A stretch of DNA of 11,355 nucleotides from Elusimicrobiota bacterium (GTDB lineage: Bacteria; CG03; SLGR01; JAGXOG01), in assembly GCA_027858455.1 (NCBI GenBank), contig JAQICQ010000218.1, forward strand, positions 1 to 11,355, given 5' to 3'. The position numbers and the translations under genes were made by a program. Under the pieces are notes generated by a model that saw only the letters and a program-made list of their open reading frames with translations, was not told the DNA's origin and ran no database searches. Shown here in pieces: positions 1-7,538 of this stretch. How positions within the stretch are numbered: position 1 is the first letter of the stretch; each line of letters begins with the position of its first letter.

Positions 1-219
1 GAAGACAGGGAAGTTAAACGGACTTTCAGAAAATATGCCGGGCAGTGCAGTTGCCCGCCTAATTTTCCGATATGCCGCTGCGGAGCTAAAGATATTCGCC
101 CGAGAGTTAAAATTCTTAAAGAATCGGGGTTGCGCCCTTCAAAAAAGGAAGTTGAAAATAATCCTTCTTCGCGGAGCGCTCATCTACGGGTATGCCAAAT
201 AGAGGAAACTAATGAATAA
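1..219 (+). CDS. rsmH: 16S rRNA (cytosine(1402)-N(4))-methyltransferase RsmH, C-terminal fragment
   Basis: This is the last 72 codons of RsmH (MraW), open at the left edge of the window and ending at TAA 217-219. The family enzyme uses S-adenosylmethionine to methylate N4 of C1402 in the decoding centre of 16S rRNA. The fragment reads EDREVKRTFRKY, then a four-cysteine stretch CSCPPNFPICRCG (fragment residues 16-28), then KILKESGLRPSKKEVENNPSSRSAHLRV. This is the usual RsmH ending: a C-x-C-P-P...C-x-C-G motif followed by the P-S-x-x-E...NPRSRSAKLRV tail. The methyltransferase Rossmann core lies outside the window, so its catalytic motifs cannot be checked. The 3' end overlaps ftsL by 8 bases, in line with its normal place at the head of the dcw cluster. 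Identification rests on the tail motifs and synteny and is secure. Confidence 0.93.
   Translation, partial: EDREVKRTFRKYAGQCSCPPNFPICRCGAKDIRPRVKILKESGLRPSKKEVENNPSSRSAHLRVCQIEETNE
201..206 (+). promoter_or_regulatory. Ribosome binding site for ftsL
   Basis: The sequence AGAGGA lies 5 bases upstream of the ATG at 212, inside the last codons of rsmH. It supports this ATG as the ftsL start and suggests coupled translation of the two overlapping genes. Confidence 0.6.
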
Positions 220-577
220 AAGGCCTGTAAAAGGATATATATATTGTGGGTTGTTTATCTTTTTATTTATGTTTTTTATTACATGGCAGAGGGTAACCAT
301 AGTGCGTACGGGGTATAAAGTATCCGAGTTTAAGAATGATTTAAGGAAGTCCCGGATAAGGAATCAGATACTTTTAAAAAGATACAGTGAAGAAGCTTCC
401 CTTAATGATATACACGAACGCGCGGTAAAAAAATACAGCATGAGGTTGCCCATGATAAAAAACTGCGGCAGAGTTGTACTTAAAGAGAATGTTTCAGGCG
501 GGGAAGGGACAGTTACCGAATCTGTGGCTTCTTTTTTAAAGAAAATTTTTGGTCCCGGAAAAGCTCAGGCAAAATAA
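212..577 (+). CDS. ftsL: Cell division protein FtsL-like
   Basis: A 121-residue bitopic membrane protein. Residues 1-8 are short, basic and probably cytoplasmic, and about 9-25 form one hydrophobic segment (YIYCGLFIFLFMFFITW). The polar part that follows would face the periplasm. Residues about 35-85 are charged and compatible with a coiled coil. They end in SLNDIHERAVKKYSMRLPMIKNCGRVV, which fits the family pattern of an IExxA-like helix, then a GM..P turn and a beta-type tail. FtsL proteins bind FtsB/FtsQ and help switch on FtsW-FtsI at the septum. The sequence is poorly conserved in this family, so the call depends on size, topology, the tail motif and the position between rsmH and ftsI. 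The last 30 residues or so (GGEGTVTESVASFLKKIFGPGKAQAK) look like a lineage-specific extension. The start overlaps the rsmH stop by 8 bases and has a good ribosome binding site. ftsI follows after 3 bases. Confidence 0.8.
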   Translation: MNKRPVKGYIYCGLFIFLFMFFITWQRVTIVRTGYKVSEFKNDLRKSRIRNQILLKRYSEEASLNDIHERAVKKYSMRLPMIKNCGRVVLKENVSGGEGTVTESVASFLKKIFGPGKAQAK

Positions 578-580
578 AAG

Positions 581-2260
581 GTGAAAATTAAGCATAGAAT
601 CATAATATTGATGGTCGGGATTTTTGTGCTGTTTGCCGGGTTAGGAGTTCGTCTTTTTTTTGTTCAGGTACTCGGGCATAAAAAGTATAGTTCTATGGCA
701 GGAGATATTTATAATTTACAAGTTACCAGGAGCGCCCCCGAACGCGGGGAAATAGTTGACCGGAACGGAGAAAAACTCGCAGTAAACCGCCATATCTATT
801 CTGTAGGTATAAATTCCGTCCACTCGAAAATAAGTCCTTCTATGATATCCGATCTTGCAGCGGCAACGGGGAAAAAAAGCAGTGTTATACGGGCACTTTT
901 AAAAAAACATAAGGGAAGATTTGTGTGGATTACCCGCCGGATGCCGCCAGACAGGGCAGATTCCTTAAAAAAATATTCAACAGACGGGCTTGTGATAACC
1001 CGCGGTAATTCCAGGTTATATCCTATGTCTCCTTTAGCCTCCAGGATAGTCGGCTGCGTCGGGATAGACAACCAGGGCCTTTCCGGGCTTGAATTTAACT
1101 TTGACCGGGAAATTAAAGGCCCCCGGCTGACTCAGCGTTTTTCACGCGACGCGAAAGGGAATTTAATATCACGCGATTTTTCTACAATTTCAAAAGAGCC
1201 GGCCGCGATAAAACTTACCATTGACAGTAATTTACAGAGTATAGCGTATTTAGAATTAAAAGAGGGGTATAAAAAATTTAAACCAAGATGGGGAATAGCA
1301 GTAATACAGGATCCGTCCAACGGAGAGATTCTGGCCATAGCCGAATATCCCGGATATGACTCAAACAGCGGTATTCCGGCTGATATCAGCAGTTTAAAAA
1401 ATAAAGCGGTTTCTCATATATTCGAACCCGGCTCTACTTTTAAAATAGTAACTGCCGCTGCGGCATTACAGGAAAAAGTAATAACAAAAAATGAAATGCT
1501 AAATTGCGAAAACGGGGAATATACTGTAGGTGGTTTTCCTATACGGGATTTTGAGCCGTACAGTGAATTAAGTTTTATAGATGCCATAGTCCACTCGTCA
1601 AATATAGGCCTGGCTAAAATAGGGGAGAGGCTTGGAAAAAAGATGCTTTATAAATATGCGCGTGATTTCGGCTTCGGCAACTTTACCGGAATCCGTCTGC
1701 CCGGCGAGGTGAGGGGTATCTTGAGAAAGCCGGACAGATGGTCAGGCACCAGCCTTTCCCGTATATCTTTCGGGCAGGAGATAGGAGTAACCGCTATTCA
1801 GCTTGCCGGTATGTTTTCAACTATAGCAAACGGGGGTGTATTATACGAACCGCGTATAGTTAAAAGCATGGAAACAGGTGACGGGGTAAGAACTTTTGAT
1901 CCGCTTCCGATAAGAAGAGTGGTAAGTGAAGAAGTTGCTTCTGATATTGCCGGCATATTGCAGGAAGTGGTTAAAAGAGGATCGGGAGTCAGGGGGCAGG
2001 TTAATGGATATAAAACCGCGGGAAAGACCGGAACCGCTCAAAAGTTTAATCCCGAGACTTTTACTTACGCCAAGAATAAATATGTAGCGCTCTTCGGCGG
2101 TTTTGTTCCCGCCGAAGATCCTAAATATACAATAGTGGTTATATACGATGAACCGGATGAAAGCCTTTACTGGGGAGGGTATGTAGCGGCGCCTGTATTT
2201 TCAAAAATTGCCGAGGCTGCGTTAAGCTACCAAAATGTGCCCCCCGGGGGAGCTATGTAA
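581..2260 (+). CDS. ftsI: Peptidoglycan D,D-transpeptidase FtsI (PBP3, septal class B PBP)
   Basis: A 559-residue class B penicillin-binding protein, close to the usual family length. It cross-links septal peptidoglycan in partnership with FtsW. A membrane anchor spans about residues 7-29. The pedestal domain begins with RGEIVDRNG (55-63), the conserved start of the PBP dimerisation region. The transpeptidase domain carries all three active-site motifs: SxxK as STFK (S285 nucleophile, K288), SxN as SSN (339-341) and KTG (482-484, in KTGTAQ). There is no C-terminal PASTA repeat, which fits a diderm FtsI better than a Spo-type or mycobacterial PBP. The start is GTG at 581, three bases after ftsL, with no strong Shine-Dalgarno, so translation is probably coupled to ftsL. 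The alternative, PBP2/MrdA of the elongasome, is less likely given the neighbours. murE follows with a one-base gap. Confidence 0.95.
   Translation: MKIKHRIIILMVGIFVLFAGLGVRLFFVQVLGHKKYSSMAGDIYNLQVTRSAPERGEIVDRNGEKLAVNRHIYSVGINSVHSKISPSMISDLAAATGKKSSVIRALLKKHKGRFVWITRRMPPDRADSLKKYSTDGLVITRGNSRLYPMSPLASRIVGCVGIDNQGLSGLEFNFDREIKGPRLTQRFSRDAKGNLISRDFSTISKEPAAIKLTIDSNLQSIAYLELKEGYKKFKPRWGIAVIQDPSNGEILAIAEYPGYDSNSGIPADISSLKNKAVSHIFEPGSTFKIVTAAAALQEKVITKNEMLNCENGEYTVGGFPIRDFEPYSELSFIDAIVHSSNIGLAKIGERLGKKMLYKYARDFGFGNFTGIRLPGEVRGILRKPDRWSGTSLSRISFGQEIGVTAIQLAGMFSTIANGGVLYEPRIVKSMETGDGVRTFDPLPIRRVVSEEVASDIAGILQEVVKRGSGVRGQVNGYKTAGKTGTAQKFNPETFTYAKNKYVALFGGFVPAEDPKYTIVVIYDEPDESLYWGGYVAAPVFSKIAEAALSYQNVPPGGAM
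2246..2252 (+). promoter_or_regulatory. Ribosome binding site deciding the murE start
   Basis: GGGGGAG sits 9 bases before the ATG at 2262, within the last codons of ftsI. It favours 2262 over the in-frame ATG at 2235, which would add nine residues (MCPPGELCK) not typical of MurE and would lie wholly within ftsI. Confidence 0.6.
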
Positions 2261-2261
2261 G

Positions 2262-3728
2262 ATGAAACTATCTGAATTCTTTAAATTTTATGGATATATT
2301 TCAACGGATGCCGTCCCGGAGATAGATATAAGTAATATATCAACGCATTCCGGTTCAATTAAAAAAGGCGGATTGTTTTTTGCGTTTATGGGGGAAAAAA
2401 GAGACGGTATGGATTTTTTAGCCGAAGCTAAAAATAACGGAGCGGTTGCCGCTGTTTCTTTAAAGAGGCCGGCAAATTCCGCTTTGCCTGTAATAATCGT
2501 TGAAGATATGAGGCTGGCACTGTCAAGATGGTCTGCGGCCCTGTATGGTTTTCCGGCGGACGAACTAAACATAACCGGGGTTACAGGAACAAACGGCAAG
2601 ACAACAATTACCAATTTAATCTATAAAATACTTTCTTCAAAGAGAGAGACGGGCCTTATTGGAACTTCGGGATACCGTTACGGCAAGATTACCGGAAAAT
2701 TCCGAATGACTACTCCGGAGCCGCATGAACTGCACTATATATTTAGAAAAATGGCAGAAGCAGGAATAGAGGATGTGGTTATGGAAGTCTCATCACATGC
2801 GTTGGTTCTTATGAGGGTAGAAGATATAAAATTTAATGCGGCGATATTTACAAATTTAACCAGGGACCATCTTGATTTTCATCGCAATTATGAGAATTAT
2901 TTCAACGCAAAATTAAAGTTATTCAGTTTGTTAAAAGATGACAGATCTCCGGCAATAATAAATATTGACGATAAATACGGACGGAGAATAGCCGGACATA
3001 TCGGCTCGAAAAAAGCAATAAGCTATGCAATTGACAGAAAAGCCGATTACAGAGCAACAGTAGACAATATAGGTATAAATGGAAGCAGGTTTAAATTAAA
3101 GATAGGTTCGGGAACAGGTTCGGAAAAAAATCGGGATTTAGATATGAAATTAATAGGAAAATTTAATATATATAATGTCCTTGCCGCGATCGCCCGGGCA
3201 GTAGAAGGAGGAATAGATATGGAAAAAGCATGTGAAATAATATCAAAGGCCGAACCCGTAAAAGGCCGTTTGGAAATAGTAGAAAAAAATAAGAAAGAAA
3301 ACAGAAGGGTGATTATCGATTACGCCCATACGCCGGATGCTCTGGATAATGTATTATTAACTCTTAAAAGTATGACCGTCGGCCGTCTTATATGCGTCTT
3401 TGGATGCGGCGGTGACCGGGACCGGGCTAAAAGACCCCTGATGGGGAAAGTAGCCGGCATATATGCTGACAAGGTTTATCTGACTTCGGACAATCCCCGG
3501 AGTGAAGACCCGGTAAAGATACTGCTGGATATTGAACTGGGAATCAGAAAGACCAAGGCGCCATATATTGTAATTCCCGACCGGGAAGAAGCAATAAAAA
3601 AAGCTCTGGCTGAATCCGGACCGGACGACGCTGTTCTTATTGCCGGAAAAGGCGACGAAGAATTTCAGATTATTGGAGATGAACAAATCCCGTTTTCTGA
3701 CCGGGAAATTGCCGGGAAATATATGTAA
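2262..3728 (+). CDS. murE: UDP-MurNAc-L-Ala-D-Glu:meso-diaminopimelate ligase MurE
   Basis: A 488-residue Mur ligase that adds the third residue of the stem peptide, using ATP, in the cytoplasm. From the chosen start (MKLSEFFKFYG) the N-terminal UDP-binding domain covers about residues 1-100 and includes STHSGSIKKGGLFFAFMGEKRDG. The ATP loop is GTNGKTT at 109-115 (K113). TTPEPHELH follows in the central domain, and K217 in NYFNAKLKLF is the expected carbamylated lysine. The C-terminal domain begins near GRLEIV and IIDYAHTPDAL. The DNPR motif at 410-413 (TSDNPRSEDP) is the recognised signature for meso-diaminopimelate, whereas lysine-adding enzymes carry a different tetrad. The length is normal. 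A longer form starting at 2235 is possible, but it overlaps ftsI by 26 bases and has a poorer start context. murF starts two bases after the stop. Confidence 0.95.
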   Translation: MKLSEFFKFYGYISTDAVPEIDISNISTHSGSIKKGGLFFAFMGEKRDGMDFLAEAKNNGAVAAVSLKRPANSALPVIIVEDMRLALSRWSAALYGFPADELNITGVTGTNGKTTITNLIYKILSSKRETGLIGTSGYRYGKITGKFRMTTPEPHELHYIFRKMAEAGIEDVVMEVSSHALVLMRVEDIKFNAAIFTNLTRDHLDFHRNYENYFNAKLKLFSLLKDDRSPAIINIDDKYGRRIAGHIGSKKAISYAIDRKADYRATVDNIGINGSRFKLKIGSGTGSEKNRDLDMKLIGKFNIYNVLAAIARAVEGGIDMEKACEIISKAEPVKGRLEIVEKNKKENRRVIIDYAHTPDALDNVLLTLKSMTVGRLICVFGCGGDRDRAKRPLMGKVAGIYADKVYLTSDNPRSEDPVKILLDIELGIRKTKAPYIVIPDREEAIKKALAESGPDDAVLIAGKGDEEFQIIGDEQIPFSDREIAGKYM

Positions 3729-3730
3729 AA

Positions 3731-5080
3731 GTGGAACCGACTTCCTTAAAAAAAATAGCTTTTTGGGCCGGGGGCAAGTTAAATGCCGAAGGGGGTTTTA
3801 TTATTGATAATGCGGTGATAGATTCCCGCAAAGCCGGTCCCGGCAGTCTCTTTTTTTGTTTTAAAGGAAAAACATATGACGGTCACAAATATTGCGGACA
3901 GGTTAAAAAGCAGGGCGGATATAGTGTGGGAGAGAAAGAGTTTTGCGATATTACAGTTGAATCAACTAAAAAAGCTTTGGGCAGATTAGCAAAGGGATAT
4001 ATAAAAAATAAAAATTGTAAAGTTATTGCAGTTACAGGTTCGGCGGGAAAGACTACTACGGTGCGAATAATTGAAAACATATTTAAAGAGTTAAAAGAAA
4101 CAGTGGCTACGCCTAAAAATTTCAATAACCATATAGGTCTGCCGTTGACACTGCTTGAGGCTGAAAATTCTACAGAGTATTTAATAACAGAGATGGGAGC
4201 AAACCATAAGGGCGAAATAAAATATCTGGCCGGTATTGCCGGCCCGTCCGCAGGGGTAATTACAAATATAGGAAATGCGCATATAGGATATTTTAAAAAT
4301 AAAGAAGAGATATTAGAGACAAAAGTTCAGCTTGCCGAATACGTCAATAAAAAAGGCGGGCAAATAATTTATAACTATGATGATGACGCCTTGAGAAACA
4401 AATGTTCCGGCTTTGAAAGATCTGTGGGGTTTGGGTTTTCAAAAGGCGCTGATTTACAGGCTGAAATAATCACAAAAGATAAAGAAGGCACAACTTTTAA
4501 AGTTGATAAAAAAGAGTTTCGGTTAAATATCCCGGGCGCATTTAATGTTTCCAATGCTCTTGCGGCGCTTGCTGTAAGCCGTATCGAGAAAATCAGCGAC
4601 AAAATTTCGGCAAAAGCATTAAGAGAAATTAAGTTGCCGAAGCACAGGATGGAAAAAGTTACCGCAGGGCGGTTTGAAATCATAGACGATGCTTATAATG
4701 CTAATCCCGAATCGGTAAAAATTTTCTTAAAGGAGATATCAGAACTTTATCCCGGCCGTGAAATTATAGCGGTAATAGGCCGGATGAGAGAACTTGGGGA
4801 GTTTGCCGAGGAGCTGCATTATCAAACAGGTAAGTTTATAGGCGGACTTCATAATGTTAAAAATTTTCTTGCCACCGGATATTTTAAAAAGGTCATGGTT
4901 AAAGGAGCAGTAGACGGAGGTTTAAGCAAAGAGAAAATAAAACAATTCAGCAGCATACGGCAAGCGGCCGGAATTATAAAGAAAATATACGGGGAAAGAT
5001 CCCTGATTGTTTTAAAAGCTTCAAGGCTCCAAAAGCTTGAAAAGATTATAGAAGAATTAGGTAAAGAAAAAGGAGAATAG
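3731..5080 (+). CDS. murF: UDP-MurNAc-tripeptide:D-alanyl-D-alanine ligase MurF
   Basis: A 449-residue Mur ligase that joins D-Ala-D-Ala to the UDP-MurNAc-tripeptide, completing the cytoplasmic pentapeptide. The N-terminal domain has the MurF-type pattern IDSRKAGPGSLFFCFKGKTYDGHKY. The ATP loop reads GSAGKTTT with K107. MurF loops are usually GSSGKT or GSNGKT, so the alanine is a mild variant. FNNHIGLPLTLL and TEMGANHKGEI are typical of MurF, as is DDAYNANPES starting at D319 in the C-terminal domain. The start is GTG at 3731, two bases after murE; the nearest purine-rich stretch (GGGA at 3714) is rather far away, so reinitiation after murE seems likely. The identity is clear from the DAYNANP motif, which sets MurF apart from the three sister ligases in the window. 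Confidence 0.95.
   Translation: MEPTSLKKIAFWAGGKLNAEGGFIIDNAVIDSRKAGPGSLFFCFKGKTYDGHKYCGQVKKQGGYSVGEKEFCDITVESTKKALGRLAKGYIKNKNCKVIAVTGSAGKTTTVRIIENIFKELKETVATPKNFNNHIGLPLTLLEAENSTEYLITEMGANHKGEIKYLAGIAGPSAGVITNIGNAHIGYFKNKEEILETKVQLAEYVNKKGGQIIYNYDDDALRNKCSGFERSVGFGFSKGADLQAEIITKDKEGTTFKVDKKEFRLNIPGAFNVSNALAALAVSRIEKISDKISAKALREIKLPKHRMEKVTAGRFEIIDDAYNANPESVKIFLKEISELYPGREIIAVIGRMRELGEFAEELHYQTGKFIGGLHNVKNFLATGYFKKVMVKGAVDGGLSKEKIKQFSSIRQAAGIIKKIYGERSLIVLKASRLQKLEKIIEELGKEKGE
5070..5075 (+). promoter_or_regulatory. Ribosome binding site for mraY
   Basis: AAGGAG, 9 bases before the ATG at 5085, is the best Shine-Dalgarno match in the window. It lies in the last codons of murF and would let mraY be translated independently of coupling. 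Confidence 0.7.
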
Positions 5081-5084
5081 CGCA

Positions 5085-6170
5085 ATGTTGTATCATATGC
5101 TATATGGTTTAAAAGAAGTATTTTCACCCTTTAATGTAGTTCAGTATATAACGTTCAGAACCGCGGCAGCTTTTATAACGGCGCTTTTGATTAATTTTTT
5201 AATTGCTCCGAAAATTATTAGGTTTCTCATAAAAAAGAAAAAGTTGCAGGTAATAAGGGAGGACGGACCTTCTACTCATTTTAAAAAAGAAGGAACCCCG
5301 ACAATGGGGGGGATAATAATTATTTTTTCATTGCTTTTTTCCGTCTCTATGTGGGGAAGGCTGAATAACCGGTTCATCTTAATACTTATTGCCGCTACTG
5401 TCTGTCTGGGTCTTTTAGGATTTTTGGATGATTATATAAGCGTATATAAAAAAAAGTCCGAAGGGCTGAGTCCTGCGTTTAAGTTGGGATGGCAGCTGGT
5501 TTTTGCTTTGGGTATTGCGGTTTACTTTTACTTTTTCCCGACCTTTGATTCTCAACCGTACTCTGTTATACTGCCATTTTTAAAAAACACTTTCATTAAT
5601 TTAGGTTCTGTCTATATCCTCTTTGTTATTTTAACTGTAATAGCAACTTCAAATGCAGTTAATATTACAGACGGCCTCGACGGCCTGGCCATAGGAGGTA
5701 TTATATTTGCGGCAATTACTTATGCGGTGCTTGCCTACATAGCCGGAAATGTAGAATTCAGCAGTTATCTTTTTTTGCCGTATGTTAAAGGCGCAGGAGA
5801 GATAACTGTTTTTCTGGCAGCTCTGGCTGGCGCTGGTTTTGGGTTTTTGTGGTATAATATTTTTCCTGCCCGTGTTTTTATGGGAGATACTGCTTCGTTA
5901 TTTATGGGCGGGGTCATAGGAATTACGGCTATCATAATAAAACAGGAAATTCTTCAGCTTGTGGTAGGGGGGGTGTTTTTAGCAGAGATAGTTTCTGTGG
6001 CTTTACAGGTTATATATTTTCGGATAAAGGGAAAAAGATTATTTAAAATGGCGCCGCTGCACCATCATTTTGAGTTGAAAGGCTGGAGCGAGCCCCAGAT
6101 AGTAATAAGATTCTGGATTATAGCGATAATGCTTGCCTTTGCGGCGCTTGCAACATTAAAACTAAGGTAG
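5085..6170 (+). CDS. mraY: Phospho-N-acetylmuramoyl-pentapeptide-transferase MraY
   Basis: A 361-residue integral membrane enzyme, the usual MraY length, with about ten predicted membrane helices. It transfers phospho-MurNAc-pentapeptide from UDP to undecaprenyl phosphate, giving lipid I at the inner face of the membrane. Conserved motifs are all present: STHFKKEGTPTMGG near the N-terminus; the DD pair at 115-116 (FLDDYISVYKKKSEGLSP), at the same numbers as the E. coli catalytic/Mg-binding aspartates; NAVNITDGLDGLA; D268 in FMGDTASL, matching the third essential aspartate; and the HHH triad at 326-328 in PLHHHFELKGWSE. A WbpL/WecA-type relative is excluded by the HHH loop and the gene context. 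It starts 4 bases after murF. Its stop is followed by the largest intergenic gap in the window (33 bases). Confidence 0.97.
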   Translation: MLYHMLYGLKEVFSPFNVVQYITFRTAAAFITALLINFLIAPKIIRFLIKKKKLQVIREDGPSTHFKKEGTPTMGGIIIIFSLLFSVSMWGRLNNRFILILIAATVCLGLLGFLDDYISVYKKKSEGLSPAFKLGWQLVFALGIAVYFYFFPTFDSQPYSVILPFLKNTFINLGSVYILFVILTVIATSNAVNITDGLDGLAIGGIIFAAITYAVLAYIAGNVEFSSYLFLPYVKGAGEITVFLAALAGAGFGFLWYNIFPARVFMGDTASLFMGGVIGITAIIIKQEILQLVVGGVFLAEIVSVALQVIYFRIKGKRLFKMAPLHHHFELKGWSEPQIVIRFWIIAIMLAFAALATLKLR

Positions 6171-6203
6171 AACAGGGAAGAGAAGACTGTCTAATATTAT
6201 AAA
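6171..6203 (+). other. Intergenic gap between mraY and murD
   Basis: At 33 bases this is the longest non-coding stretch in the window. It is purine-rich on its left half and AT-rich on its right half, where TAATATTAT at 6192-6200 resembles a -10 element, but no matching -35 hexamer lies at the right distance. There is no convincing hairpin or T-tract, so no terminator is called. Confidence 0.5.
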
Positions 6204-7538
6204 ATGATAAAAAGGGAATATAAAGACAAAAAAATACTTATAGCCGGCATGGCCCGCAGCGGCCGGGCGGCATTCGCACTCCTTGCCGAGCAAGGAGCTG
6301 AAATTAACGGCTATGATATAAGAAAGAATAAAACTCTCCGGGCAGAGGGCAGTTGCCCAGAATTATTAAGCCAAAAAGATCCCGGCCTGGTTGATGTAAG
6401 CAGTTATGATTTAGTTGTTATCAGCCCCGGAGTAAAGAAAAATAATAAAATAATTGTACATGCCCGGGAGCTGGGGATACCGGTAATCAGCGAATTAGAG
6501 GTCGCGCTGAGCGTACTGCCCCCGGTAAAGATTATCGCTGTCACCGGGACAAACGGAAAAACAACGACAGCTAAGATTATAGAATTTCTTACCGGAGGAA
6601 TATTGGCCGGCAACGTTGGTACTCCGCTTACATCCGTAGTTAAAGATATAAAAAGAGACGACCTTCTTATCCTGGAAGTATCAAGTTACCAGATTCCGTT
6701 TTCGCCTTCGCTCTCGCCGGATGTAGCAGTCTTATTAAATATTTTTCCTGAGCATCTGGATTGGCACGGGGGATATGATAATTATATAGCAGATAAGCTT
6801 CTTCTGTTCCGGAGACAGACGCCCGGTCAGGCAGCTGTATTAAACGACAACATAAGAAAAACTCATCAGGAACTGATTGAAACAATAAAATCCCGTAAAA
6901 TTTTCTTTTCTTTTAGAAAAAAGGCTTTTAGAGAAAAAAAAATTAAAGGAACCTATATAAAAGATAAAAATATATATTATAAGAACAATTCAGATCCGCA
7001 GTTTTTAATGGCCGCAGACAAATACAAACTAAAAGGACTGCATAATTTAGAAAATTTAATGGCTGCCGTTCTTGCCGTCAGGCTTATCGGGATAAAAAAG
7101 CTCCCCCGGATATCGGGTTTCCCTGTACCCGCCCACCGGCTTGAAGAGGTAGCTGAAATTAACGGGGTTCTATATATTAATGATTCTAAAGCTACAAATA
7201 TGGATTCGGTTTACCGGGCGGTAACCAGCCTGGAAGGGCCGGTTATCCTACTTGCCGGCGGTCGCTCAAAAGATATTATGCATCCCGGACTTAAGAACGC
7301 TGTCCGGAAAAATGTAAAAAAAATAATATTGTTCGGAGAAAACCGGCATGAGCTAAAAAAATATTTTAATACTGTGTTCGAAAAAAAGTCCGGAACTCTT
7401 AGAGAAGCCGTTAAGAAGGCTAAACAAATGGCGGTAAAGGGGGATACGGTATTGTTGTCTCCGGGCGGCTCAAGTTTTGATGAGTTCAAAGATTACAGAG
7501 ACAGGGGCAATAAATTTAAAAAATGGGTAAAAGAATGA
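6204..7538 (+). CDS. murD: UDP-MurNAc-L-alanine:D-glutamate ligase MurD
   Basis: A 444-residue Mur ligase that adds D-Glu to UDP-MurNAc-L-Ala. The N-terminal Rossmann-like domain opens KKILIAGMARSGRAAFALLAEQGAEINGYD, the typical MurD start. SPGVKKNNKII follows, then the ATP loop GTNGKTT at 115-121 (K119). LEVSSYQI and PEHLDWHGGYDNYIADK mark the central domain; K198 coincides with the carbamylated lysine of the E. coli enzyme. The C-terminal domain has AHRLEEV, NDSKATNMDSV, GGRSKD and the ending SPGGSSFDEFKDYRDRGNKF. The last block usually reads SPACASFD, so GG in place of AC is a small variant. An in-frame TAA at 6192 blocks any longer start. No clear ribosome binding site precedes 6204, which is unusual here. 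The 3' end overlaps ftsW. Confidence 0.95.
   Translation: MIKREYKDKKILIAGMARSGRAAFALLAEQGAEINGYDIRKNKTLRAEGSCPELLSQKDPGLVDVSSYDLVVISPGVKKNNKIIVHARELGIPVISELEVALSVLPPVKIIAVTGTNGKTTTAKIIEFLTGGILAGNVGTPLTSVVKDIKRDDLLILEVSSYQIPFSPSLSPDVAVLLNIFPEHLDWHGGYDNYIADKLLLFRRQTPGQAAVLNDNIRKTHQELIETIKSRKIFFSFRKKAFREKKIKGTYIKDKNIYYKNNSDPQFLMAADKYKLKGLHNLENLMAAVLAVRLIGIKKLPRISGFPVPAHRLEEVAEINGVLYINDSKATNMDSVYRAVTSLEGPVILLAGGRSKDIMHPGLKNAVRKNVKKIILFGENRHELKKYFNTVFEKKSGTLREAVKKAKQMAVKGDTVLLSPGGSSFDEFKDYRDRGNKFKKWVKE

Noticed and set aside
43..58. Similar inverted motifs GGGCA...CAGTTGCCC in rsmH (about 43-58) and murD (about 6340-6359), suggesting a small dispersed repeat
   Set aside because: Stems are only 5-6 pairs, the loops differ, both lie inside conserved coding frames, and I found no third copy. 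Chance similarity is enough.
2288..2614. Minus-strand open frames of 60-110 codons opposite ftsI, murE, murF, murD, murG and murC
   Set aside because: They are antisense to conserved coding sequence, have no recognisable domains or start signals, and are expected by chance.
2262..5080. murE and murF as a natural fusion or recent duplication of each other
   Set aside because: A stop and a separate GTG start lie between them, and each has its own specific motifs (DNPR in MurE, DAYNANP in MurF), so they are ordinary distant paralogues.
6172..6190. Hairpin ACAG...CTGT in the mraY-murD gap as a terminator or RNA element
   Set aside because: A 4-pair stem with an 11-base loop and no following T-tract is not a credible terminator.
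6148..6200. Promoter made of TTGCAA (6148-6153) and TAATAT (6192-6197) before murD
   Set aside because: The spacing between the hexamers is 38 bases, far from the usual 16-18, so I do not call a promoter.
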